From: Lachnospiraceae bacterium
GTDB lineage: Bacteria; Bacillota; Clostridia; Lachnospirales; Lachnospiraceae
Assembly (NCBI GenBank): GCA_016281335.1
Contig: JAEEIK010000016.1
Coordinates: forward strand, 1-33,462
Direction: 5' to 3'
DNA length: 33,462 nt
The notes beneath the pieces were generated by a model. It had not been told where the DNA came from, did no database searches, and saw only the letters and a list, made by a program, of their open reading frames with translations. Positions 16,616 to 24,510 of this stretch are shown in pieces. Both the position numbers and the translations under genes were made by a program. How positions within the stretch are numbered: the first letter of the stretch is position 1; each line of letters starts with the position of its first letter.

Positions 16616-18575
16616 ATTCCTCAAGTATTATTCCTTCGCGATATGCTTCCAGCAATTTGTTCAGCTGACTTATGCTTTCTTTCAGTTCTTTACCCACATC
16701 CGTGTCTGCCACCATTATCCTGCGGGGCGCTATCTCTACCGGTATCCTGTCGCATACTATATCAGTTTCAGTCCTGATGGCTGCTTCCTTACTCTCAAAA
16801 GGCTGATGGCTGATAAGGAACATACCGTGGGAATTAGCTACCAGCGTATAACCTGCTATGCCTGTTTTTTCCTGATATGCTTTTGAGAACCCTCCGTCAA
16901 TGACAAGCAGCTTGCCTCCGCATTTGATCGGAGTCTCACCTTTGGTTACTTCTACCGGAACGTGTCCGTTAATTATATGACCAAGCTTCTGATCTATCCC
17001 GAATTCCTCCATTATGGAATTGACCACATCTTCGTTATCATAGAGCTTGTAATAAGAATTTTTAACTTCCTTATGTGTTGCCTTGTCATCTACGAAATAA
17101 CGTTCAAAAGTTGCCATCTTATCTTTTCCGAATACCGGTGACTTAGGACCTGCCCAGATATAATACAGTATATCCCTTCCGAATTGCTTTTCCTTCGGAT
17201 CCTTTGAGTAATATCCTTTTCTGGCATATAATTCCAGCGCATCATAAAGGGCTTTTCCCTTGTATTCTTCACCGGCAATATTCAGCGACATGAACCTGCC
17301 CTCTTCATCCATCGGTACGCAACCGTGATACAGAAGATTTGAATTGTGTATCTTATACATTGCTCCCTTGTTATAAAGGAACTTAACATGCTTCTGAAGT
17401 TTATCGCTGTGCCTGAACGCTGCTACCAGTCTTTCCATTACAAGCTTTTCATCATCGGTAAGTTCATAAGGATTTCTCGGATCTACGGTAGGGAAATCCA
17501 CATCCTTCATTACATATTCCTTACCGCCGATGTTTACCGTCCTGTTTTCATAATCTATCTTATCCAGCAACAGCCTGTCATCCATTCCCCATTCCGGATG
17601 ACGCATTATAGTCCTGCCTTCGAGTTTAAACTGCAAGATAGAGATTGCTTTGTGCATCCTTATATCAAGTTCCAGATCCCTGGTGTTGTAATCATCATCA
17701 TACTTGATCGCAAAGGCGCTGCAATCGGTCTTATCATAAGTCTGCAGAGCAAAGGTAGCCAGTGGCACAAGATTGATCCCGTAGCCTTCTTCAAGGGTAT
17801 CAAGATTTCCGTATCTTGCGGAATTCCTTATAACAGTTGCTATACAGGTCTCATCTCCTGCTGCCGCGCCCATCCATATCACATCATGATTACCCCACTG
17901 TATATCCAGTGAATGATAATGCATCAGCGTATCCATAATAATGTGGGGACCTTTCCCCCTGTCGAAGATATCACCGACTATATGCAGATGATCCACCACC
18001 ATTCTCTGTATAAGCTCACACAGTTCTCTGATGAATTGGGGCGCACTGCCTATACTTATGATAGTATGTATTATCTCATTATAATATGCCTCTTTGTCTT
18101 CCAGTTCTTCTTTTTCGGTGATAAGCTCTTCGATAACATAGGCAAAATCTTTAGGGAGCGCTTTTCTGACTTTTGATCTCGTATACTTTGAAGACACCCA
18201 GGTCAGCATATGCACGAGACGGTGAAGAGTGATCTTGTACCAGTCTTCTAGAAATTCTTCCTCTTCCTCAACTATCGATAATTTTTCTTTGGGATAGTAT
18301 ATAAGAGTTGCAAGACTTCGCTTGTCTTTTTCACTCATGGTATTGCCGAACTGTTCGTCTATTTTTCTTCTCACCGATCCGGAACCGTTCTTCATGACAT
18401 GATTAAACTGTTCCCACTCACCGTGGATATCTGTCAGAAAATGCTCGGTACCTTTCGGAAGGTTCAGGATAGCCTGAAGATTTATTATCTCTGTAGAAGC
18501 TGCTGCAACATTAGGAAACTGTTTTGCCAGACTCTTAAGATATTTTAATTCTATGCTTTCCATTTTATCGCCCAT
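16614..18575 (-). CDS. fbp: fructose-1,6-bisphosphatase, class III
   Basis: At 653 aa this matches the Firmicutes class III FBPase, which converts fructose 1,6-bisphosphate to fructose 6-phosphate in gluconeogenesis and is unrelated to the class I enzyme. It belongs to the calcineurin-like phosphoesterases; the metal motifs are FLTDIHGEW (about 46-54), HIVGDIFDRG (about 198-207) and QWGNHDVIWMG, with later His in IINGHVPVEVTKGE and VANSHGMF. The ATG at 18575 has GGGGAAAA upstream. It follows ybaK by 18 bp and is convergent with phosphoketolase, both acting on the fructose 6-phosphate node. The shared terminator at 16586-16615 overlaps its stop. Confidence 0.96.
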   Translation of the reverse strand: MGDKMESIELKYLKSLAKQFPNVAAASTEIINLQAILNLPKGTEHFLTDIHGEWEQFNHVMKNGSGSVRRKIDEQFGNTMSEKDKRSLATLIYYPKEKLSIVEEEEEFLEDWYKITLHRLVHMLTWVSSKYTRSKVRKALPKDFAYVIEELITEKEELEDKEAYYNEIIHTIISIGSAPQFIRELCELIQRMVVDHLHIVGDIFDRGKGPHIIMDTLMHYHSLDIQWGNHDVIWMGAAAGDETCIATVIRNSARYGNLDTLEEGYGINLVPLATFALQTYDKTDCSAFAIKYDDDYNTRDLELDIRMHKAISILQFKLEGRTIMRHPEWGMDDRLLLDKIDYENRTVNIGGKEYVMKDVDFPTVDPRNPYELTDDEKLVMERLVAAFRHSDKLQKHVKFLYNKGAMYKIHNSNLLYHGCVPMDEEGRFMSLNIAGEEYKGKALYDALELYARKGYYSKDPKEKQFGRDILYYIWAGPKSPVFGKDKMATFERYFVDDKATHKEVKNSYYKLYDNEDVVNSIMEEFGIDQKLGHIINGHVPVEVTKGETPIKCGGKLLVIDGGFSKAYQEKTGIAGYTLVANSHGMFLISHQPFESKEAAIRTETDIVCDRIPVEIAPRRIMVADTDVGKELKESISQLNKLLEAYREGIILEE

Positions 18576-18593
18576 TACTTTTCCCCTTTTATC

Positions 18594-19067
18594 TCATATT
18601 ATATCAGCAGGTTTGCAACCGGCGGTTTCTATCAGATCTTTAGCTTTAAGTTCTATCTGAAAACCGACTTTTCCGGCGCTTACAAATATCTTATCAAGAC
18701 TGCCTGCACTCTCATGTATAAATGTAGGAAAGGCTTTCTTCATTCCTATCGGTGAACAGCCTCCGTGTACATAGCCTGTTAACGGCAGCAATTCCTTTTG
18801 TTTGATCATGCTCACGGCTTTTTCTCCTGCTGCCTTTGCTGCTTTCTTAAGATCCAGTTCTTCCGCAACAGGTACCACAAACACATAATAAGCTCCGCTC
18901 TTTCCCTGGGTGACCAGCGTCTTAAAAACATTCACAGGATCTTCTCCGAGTATGCCTGCGATCTCCACGCCGGTCATAGTAGCATCAGGTTCATATGAAT
19001 GACTCTCGTAGGGGATCTTCTTTCCGTCAAGGACTCTCATGACATTGGTTTTATCTTCTTTTTTCAT
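18594..19067 (-). CDS. ybaK: YbaK/EbsC-type Cys-tRNA(Pro) deacylase
   Basis: This 157-aa protein belongs to the YbaK/EbsC family that hydrolyses Cys-tRNA(Pro) misacylated by prolyl-tRNA synthetase. Landmarks are the catalytic-site Lys in NVFKTLVTQG (about residues 46-55), the AGEKAVSMIK segment, and the conserved GYVHGGCSPIGMKK loop. FVSAGKVGFQIEL completes the fold, and the length is normal. AAGGAG lies 6 bases before the ATG, and a strong promoter lies at 19097-19126. Because fbp begins only 18 bp after its stop, the two are probably one transcript. Some family members have other tRNA or amino-acid preferences, so the substrate is by family only. Confidence 0.94.
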   Translation of the reverse strand: MKKEDKTNVMRVLDGKKIPYESHSYEPDATMTGVEIAGILGEDPVNVFKTLVTQGKSGAYYVFVVPVAEELDLKKAAKAAGEKAVSMIKQKELLPLTGYVHGGCSPIGMKKAFPTFIHESAGSLDKIFVSAGKVGFQIELKAKDLIETAGCKPADII

Positions 19068-19096
19068 TTCTGCTCCTTTTTAGCTCAGATGTCAGT

Positions 19097-19126
19097 ATTA
19101 TACTACTATTTAAGCAGCGCTAACAA
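19097..19126 (-). promoter_or_regulatory. sigma-A promoter of ybaK-fbp
   Basis: TTGTTA (19126-19121) and a perfect TATAAT (19102-19097) with an 18-base spacer lie 30 bp before the ybaK start. Confidence 0.75.
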
Positions 19127-19145
19127 GCTATAGTCTCAAAAAATC

Positions 19146-19174
19146 TTGTTTTTATCCCCTTCCCGATATATACT
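19146..19174 (+). promoter_or_regulatory. sigma-A promoter of the MutS-like gene
   Basis: TTGTTT (19146-19151) and TATACT (19169-19174) with a 17-base spacer lie 28 bp before the ATG at 19202. Confidence 0.6.
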
Positions 19175-19201
19175 AAATAAAGATTGATAAGGAGGTCTTT
19201 C

Positions 19202-20827
19202 ATGGCCAGAAAAAGAGCGATCAGCATTTTATATCCCGACCCCAACAATATTACTGGGAGCGTAACGAGTGATACTTCTTTTCATGATATAGGTCTTGAC
19301 TATATCCTGGAAAAAGTCAGCATGCGCCAGAATGAACGTTTTCTCATTGCTTCGGTGATGAAGAATATGACAGCGGATCCCGAGGTGACCCGTTTCCGCA
19401 CCGGTATCTTTGAAGATATCCTCGCAAATCCCGAAATGTGCGATCGCATGATAAAACTTCTGGATCAGATACATTTTCTGAATGAATACGGCAGCTTCCG
19501 ACGTGAGCATGATATAAAGACAGGGCTTTGGGAACTGTTGCACAGACTCAGTGAATTAAATGATTACATCAATTGCGTTGATGCTGTCCGGGACTGTCTT
19601 AATGAATATAAGCTTAAATCTGAAGGCTTCGCAAAACTCAGGGAATACCTTGACCGTATTTACGATGAATCCCTTTTTAATGAACTGAAGAAAGATGTGG
19701 CTTCACTTAAAGCTACCACCGATACCATGAAAAGCATTACTCTTGGCATCAACTTAAACCAGAGCTTTGAAGTGGACAGCATAGGCATAGTGTCCGTAAA
19801 TAACAAACAGTTTAAGAGTTCCGGCATACTTAATAATTTTGCGGATGCCCTGCTCACAAAGGACGGTATTAATGATGGCTGTGACTGGAACGGTCAGCTG
19901 CGCTACCATCCGGCTACGCTTATGAGCGTTCCGGAGCAGGATGGCGGAAAAGACTTAACACACAATATTGATAAAGAGATAAGCCAGCTTCTCTCCGATA
20001 TCACGAAACGTCTGGAAAAGCTCCTGAGCAGATATGTGACGATCAGCATCACTGACATTACCGATCTGATCCCCGAGTTTATGTATTATGTGCGCTGGGC
20101 CGCATTTATCAAGGATCTCAAAGCAAAGGGATTCAGTTTCTGCACAGCTTCCATTATCGAAGAAGGACGTACGCGCATGGAAGCAAACGGACTGTACAAT
20201 CTCAAACTGGCTGCTGCCGGCGAACTTGAATCCAAGGATATAGTCACCAACGATCTTGATTTCACCGATGAGCATACTGTTTATCTATTAACCGGAGCAA
20301 ACCGCGGCGGCAAGACCACCATCACTCAGGCTGTAGGCCTGCTTTATGCGCTTGCCCAGGGCGGTATATCGGTTCCTGCGGATCAGTTTGCATTCCAGCC
20401 TGCAGACTGCATATACACACACTATCCGGCAGATGAAGATAAGACTCTTGATCTCGGAAGACTCGGTGAAGAATGTCGCCGTTTTAAAGAGATATTTACG
20501 AAATGTACGGATAAAAGCCTGCTGCTGCTTAACGAGACTTTTTCCACCACTTCCTTTGAGGAAGGTTATTATATCGCTGCAGATACGGTCAAAGCCTTGC
20601 TGTGCAAAGAGATAAGAACTGTCTTCAACACACATATGCATAAGCTTGCTGTCGAGATCGACAAGCTTAATTCACAGGATACGCCCTGCAAAGCAGCATC
20701 GCTTGTGGCTGTATCGGATGAAAGAGAGCGCACCTTTAAAGTTAAAGTTGCGCCCCCTCCCGGATCTTCTTATGCTGCTGATATCGCTCTTAAATACGGT
20801 GTTACCTTTGAACAGTTAATGGAGTGA
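19202..20827 (+). CDS. MutS-family ATPase lacking the mismatch-recognition domain
   Basis: This 541-aa protein has a MutS-like helical core (about 1-330) and a C-terminal MutS ATPase domain. The Walker A is TGANRGGKTT (364-373), where MutS normally has GPNMxGKS. The Walker B region reads LLLLNETFSTTS, with N444 in place of the usual Asp before E445. HMHKLA follows where MutS has TH(Y/F) and the switch His. The mismatch-reading domain I with its Phe-x-Glu motif is absent, and so is a Smr nuclease tail. It is therefore not the mismatch repair MutS but a small MutS-related ATPase of unknown role. AAGGAGG precedes the ATG at 19202; a TTG at 19184 overlaps that site and is rejected. It converges with aguA, stops 8 bp apart. 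Confidence 0.85.
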   Translation: MARKRAISILYPDPNNITGSVTSDTSFHDIGLDYILEKVSMRQNERFLIASVMKNMTADPEVTRFRTGIFEDILANPEMCDRMIKLLDQIHFLNEYGSFRREHDIKTGLWELLHRLSELNDYINCVDAVRDCLNEYKLKSEGFAKLREYLDRIYDESLFNELKKDVASLKATTDTMKSITLGINLNQSFEVDSIGIVSVNNKQFKSSGILNNFADALLTKDGINDGCDWNGQLRYHPATLMSVPEQDGGKDLTHNIDKEISQLLSDITKRLEKLLSRYVTISITDITDLIPEFMYYVRWAAFIKDLKAKGFSFCTASIIEEGRTRMEANGLYNLKLAAAGELESKDIVTNDLDFTDEHTVYLLTGANRGGKTTITQAVGLLYALAQGGISVPADQFAFQPADCIYTHYPADEDKTLDLGRLGEECRRFKEIFTKCTDKSLLLLNETFSTTSFEEGYYIAADTVKALLCKEIRTVFNTHMHKLAVEIDKLNSQDTPCKAASLVAVSDERERTFKVKVAPPPGSSYAADIALKYGVTFEQLME

Positions 20828-20835
20828 GTCTGTCA

Positions 20836-22836
20836 CTACCATATCTGTCTTCCTTTTTCATCGGGAATTCCGCTCTTGCGGAAGAAATAGGAATTTACCT
20901 GGTCACACCATTCCCTGGCATTGATAAGCTGACGTTCGAAACGTTCACGGACGTTTTCGAATACCTCATCATCTATCTTTCCTTTAAGCTGATCCCATTT
21001 GGCAGCAAGCTGCTGTGCTTCTTCATATCCTTCAAAATGCGAATCATAGATATGCTGTATCACTGTTTTTCCGCTATGCAGCTTATGTGTATAAGGCAGA
21101 TGATGGAAGAAGAGTACCAGTTCATCAGGACATTTTTCGGGAGAATTATATATACCTGCATTCGGTTCATTGTACTGCAGAGCATATCCTGTGCCCTTAT
21201 CGGTCCTGTCAACACCTATTCCCAGGTGATCGGCTCTGTGATATGTTCCCCATCTGTCATATTCGTATCCGTCAACGCTGCAGCCGTAATGAGTAGCAGG
21301 CTGTACCATCCATCCTATCCCAAGAGGGCTTGTATATCTCTCATAGATCTCTCTTGATGGAAGGAGGATGCCGAGTATCTCCTTTACAACTGTCTCATCC
21401 TGCGAGATGGTCATCCTCACAAACTCTTCTGCTATCTGTTCCGAGGAAAGCCCGGTATCAAATGCAAGTCTTCCGAAACCGTAAAGATTTGCTCCTGCCA
21501 GATAATTGCCGGTCCAGTTAAAATCATTTCCGGTATTGGTAACAGCAGCCATTCCGGAGTATCTGCTGTTAAAAGTATCTCCGCTTATGATATCAGCTAC
21601 GCTGTCTTTATCCTCACTGCAATAGGTCTTAAACCCAAGTATCTCCTTAAACTCCGGTATCAGATAACAGACATCTATCTGGTGTCCCGTATATTCCTGC
21701 GCGATCTGCACCTCCAGCATCTGATTGGTTTTCTTAAGACCGCCTAAAAGCGGTGAGACCGGTTCCCTTATCTGGAAATCCATGGGACCGTTCTTAATCT
21801 GAAGTATCACATTATCATGATAATCACCATCCATGGGCATGAAATTGTCATATCCTGCCCTTGCCCTGTCAGTCTTCCTGTCACGCCAGTCCTGCCTGCA
21901 GTTATAAACAAAGCATCTCCAGATAATGATGCCGCCATATTCCTTTACGATATTGGCCAGCATATTCGCGCCGTCTGCCTGTGTCCTTCCGTAAGTAAAA
22001 GGTCCCGGACGGCCTTCGGAATCGGCTTTTACCAGGAAGCCTGCAAGTGTGGGTATCTTCTTAAACACTTCTGCCATCTTATCCTTCCACCATGAGATGA
22101 CATTTTCATCAAGAGGATCGGCGCTGTCCAAACCTCCGATCTCTATAGTTGAAGCATAATTCAGGCTTAAGAACAATCTTATGCCATAGCCTGCAAATAT
22201 CTCTCCGAGCTGAGAGAGTTTATCAAAGTATCTGTCCGTTATCATATAAGAAGCAGCCTGTTTAACATTTACGTTATTGATGACTACTGCATTAATACCG
22301 ACAGATGCGATCAGTCTTGCATAATCTCTTGTACGCTCGTCGATAACGATCTCATTATTTACATAGAAGAAGGACTCTCCCGAATAACCTCTCTCTATAC
22401 TTCCGTCCATATTGTCCCAGTGGTTCAGCATCCTCAGTGGATTGGACGGTCTTACTGTCTTTCCGTCTGCATAGGTTTTCGTTATATCCTTTTCGCAGGC
22501 AACGGTGCGCAGAATATCAAATACTGCATACAATATAGCTGAACTGCTCTTCGCCGCGATATTTATCCCATCTTCGATCAATGATATACTATACTCTTCA
22601 CTGTCCAGAATACTTTTTCCGTCTGTTACCGGTTTCGACGTTACTTTTGAACCGAAAACTATTTCAGGCTCTATGTCCAGCATTCCCTTAAGCCCTGCCT
22701 TCAGCTCATTTACCGCGTTCTCCGCAGTCTTATCGGAAGCCTCTGTTTCAGGCAAACAGATCTTTCGGAGATTTCTGCAATCTCTGTTGCTCTTTCTTTC
22801 TTTGTAAGCGGTCCACAGCTCTGCGTAGTTTTTCAT
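20836..22836 (-). CDS. aguA: intracellular alpha-glucuronidase, GH67
   Basis: This enzyme removes (4-O-methyl)-glucuronic acid from the non-reducing end of short aldouronic acids made from glucuronoxylan. The 666-aa length and lack of a signal peptide fit the cytoplasmic GH67 enzymes that act on imported oligosaccharides. NPLRMLNHWDNMDGSIERGY (about 132-151) is the family substrate-binding block. KADSEGRPGP carries the likely acid E274, and D353 (GPMDFQIREP) and E381 (QIAQEYTGHQ) are 28 residues apart like the base pair of known enzymes. The C-terminal region has HYGCSVDGYEYDRWGTYHRA. The ATG at 22836 overlaps the upstream hydrolase stop (TGATG). No xylan transporter or xylanase is in the window; it is the last gene of a mixed operon. 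Confidence 0.96.
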   Translation of the reverse strand: MKNYAELWTAYKERKSNRDCRNLRKICLPETEASDKTAENAVNELKAGLKGMLDIEPEIVFGSKVTSKPVTDGKSILDSEEYSISLIEDGINIAAKSSSAILYAVFDILRTVACEKDITKTYADGKTVRPSNPLRMLNHWDNMDGSIERGYSGESFFYVNNEIVIDERTRDYARLIASVGINAVVINNVNVKQAASYMITDRYFDKLSQLGEIFAGYGIRLFLSLNYASTIEIGGLDSADPLDENVISWWKDKMAEVFKKIPTLAGFLVKADSEGRPGPFTYGRTQADGANMLANIVKEYGGIIIWRCFVYNCRQDWRDRKTDRARAGYDNFMPMDGDYHDNVILQIKNGPMDFQIREPVSPLLGGLKKTNQMLEVQIAQEYTGHQIDVCYLIPEFKEILGFKTYCSEDKDSVADIISGDTFNSRYSGMAAVTNTGNDFNWTGNYLAGANLYGFGRLAFDTGLSSEQIAEEFVRMTISQDETVVKEILGILLPSREIYERYTSPLGIGWMVQPATHYGCSVDGYEYDRWGTYHRADHLGIGVDRTDKGTGYALQYNEPNAGIYNSPEKCPDELVLFFHHLPYTHKLHSGKTVIQHIYDSHFEGYEEAQQLAAKWDQLKGKIDDEVFENVRERFERQLINAREWCDQVNSYFFRKSGIPDEKGRQIW

Positions 22837-23468
22837 CACTTTCTCCCTTCATTTTCTTTTCTTCTGTTCAATAACCAGGTAAAAGCCTTAGCCGTTCTTA
22901 TGTCCGCATCCTTGAAATGATTTCCCTGATTCCACTCAAGTGTACAGTCAATACCCTGTTCTTTATAATGCTCATATGCCTCTCTGACTCTGTTTCCGAC
23001 AGTTGCCATAACAGGATTCTTCGTTTTCTCTTCTTTATCACCGAGACTTAAATAGACAGCTTCCGAATGAAATGTATTCTCCTTCATATGATCATCAAAA
23101 CCCGGAAACCACAGAGACGGTGATGCTGCTGCTATTCCCTTGAACAGATCTGTCTGATATCCTGCCCATATTGCAAAAAGTCCTGCAAGAGAGTATCCTC
23201 CAAGGTAGTACGATCTGTTCCTATCATCACATAATTCTTTTATCTTTTCAAGTGTATCTGCAGCGCCGTTACCGAAACCCTCATTACCAAACACAGGCGG
23301 CGCATTCCACGGTGACAATTCGCTGTTCCATTTTTTTATCTTTACCGGAATAAATCTGAAATCCATAGCGGTATGCTCAGCAATATATCTGAGCTCATTT
23401 TCTATCCCGTCCTGATCACGCTCATCAAAGGGCTGGATCAGTATGATATCAGCTTCATTATTTTCCAT
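22836..23468 (-). CDS. alpha/beta hydrolase, esterase-like
   Basis: This 210-aa cytoplasmic protein has the alpha/beta hydrolase nucleophile elbow GGYSLAGLFA (about residues 91-100; Ser in GYSLAG), a strand-rich start (ADIILIQPFDERDQ), and a late GNHF with the probable catalytic His. Acid Asp is likely in YLSLGDKEEKTKNP. It resembles short esterases of the Fes/IroE or EstD kind rather than lipases. Its stop overlaps the aguA start by one base (TGATG), so translation is coupled. From context, an esterase that deacetylates or de-esterifies xylo-oligosaccharides before GH67 action is plausible, but this is inference. Confidence 0.85.
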   Translation of the reverse strand: MENNEADIILIQPFDERDQDGIENELRYIAEHTAMDFRFIPVKIKKWNSELSPWNAPPVFGNEGFGNGAADTLEKIKELCDDRNRSYYLGGYSLAGLFAIWAGYQTDLFKGIAAASPSLWFPGFDDHMKENTFHSEAVYLSLGDKEEKTKNPVMATVGNRVREAYEHYKEQGIDCTLEWNQGNHFKDADIRTAKAFTWLLNRRKENEGRK

Positions 23469-23469
23469 A

Positions 23470-24495
23470 TCAGCCCTCTATCTCCTTTTCCATATACCCG
23501 CAGGTAAAGGGGAAGAAATCATATTTTACTGTTCCTGTATGCACAAATCCGTATTTCTTGTACCAGTTCTTCAGAATCTCATTTTCTTCTACAATACCGA
23601 TTTTTATTTTTGTTCTTCCTGTTTGCTTTACTTTGGCAAAACAGTCTTCCAGAAGTTTTCTTCCGATATTACAATGACGATATTCCGGCAGTACTGCCAG
23701 ATTATTTAATTCCGCTTCTGCTTCATTAAGGAGTGCTAAGGAATAGTAGCCGACAATCCTGTTTCCTTTCATATATACAAACATCGGCCGCTTTTCCCTG
23801 CATAACTGATACCGGAGTCTGCCTTCATCCGTAGCAAAGGCTGTAAATCTCGGAGCATTTTCTACCGTAAAACCAAAATCATCCGCCACAGTCTGAAAAG
23901 ACTCCCGGATCAGCCGTACACATTCGGGTATCTCTTCCATTGACATATGCCTTATAGTTTCATATCCGGCATCAGCCTGATCTGATATATCGATCCAGTA
24001 ACGCTGCTGCGGTATTCCGTCTACTACCGGTTCATCTTCCAGCACTCCGCCATTATTGATTATACTCTTTGCAGATCCTGTATTGTCTTTATCACAGACC
24101 ATTAAAACCTTATAGATCCCCAGTTCTTTACATTTTTCCAAAGCCAGAGCGATCATCTTAGTGGCAATACCTTTTCTGCGCATTGATGGTCTGACGCCGT
24201 CTCCTATATGACCGCCATCCAACAGCAATGATTCATTCAGGTAATGTCTGATATTTACGGCTCCTACCACCATATCATTATCTTCATCCAGACAGAAAAA
24301 AGTTGAGTCCGTTACAAACTCATCCGACAGAAAGTTTTTATTCTCCAGATTCTCACAGTAGTATTCAAAATCATGATAATCCAGCCTTCTGACAGCATAG
24401 GGAATTATCTTTTCTCCTCTTGCGTTCCATTCATCCAGCATATCAGTAATCTGCTTCTGATACTCAGCTGAAGCCCTGATCAATCTTAAATTCAT
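23470..24495 (-). CDS. tandem GNAT acetyltransferase (two GNAT domains)
   Basis: I place the start at the ATG at 24495, 8 bases after AAAGGA; an ATG at 24504 overlaps that site. The 341-aa product carries two GNAT domains. The N-terminal one (about 1-170) resembles the predicted acetyltransferases with GDGVRPSMRRKGIATKM and VCDKDNTGSAKSIINNGG. The C-terminal one (about 180-340) has LNNLAVLPEYRHCNIGRKLL, where one glycine of the R-x-x-G-x-G loop is Asn, and NWYKKYGFVHTG. Both halves keep most CoA-binding features. It is one base upstream of the hydrolase gene and 15 bp after the methyltransferase fusion. Substrate unknown. Confidence 0.88.
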   Translation of the reverse strand: MNLRLIRASAEYQKQITDMLDEWNARGEKIIPYAVRRLDYHDFEYYCENLENKNFLSDEFVTDSTFFCLDEDNDMVVGAVNIRHYLNESLLLDGGHIGDGVRPSMRRKGIATKMIALALEKCKELGIYKVLMVCDKDNTGSAKSIINNGGVLEDEPVVDGIPQQRYWIDISDQADAGYETIRHMSMEEIPECVRLIRESFQTVADDFGFTVENAPRFTAFATDEGRLRYQLCREKRPMFVYMKGNRIVGYYSLALLNEAEAELNNLAVLPEYRHCNIGRKLLEDCFAKVKQTGRTKIKIGIVEENEILKNWYKKYGFVHTGTVKYDFFPFTCGYMEKEIEG

Positions 24496-24510
24496 TCTGC
24501 TCATCCTTTC

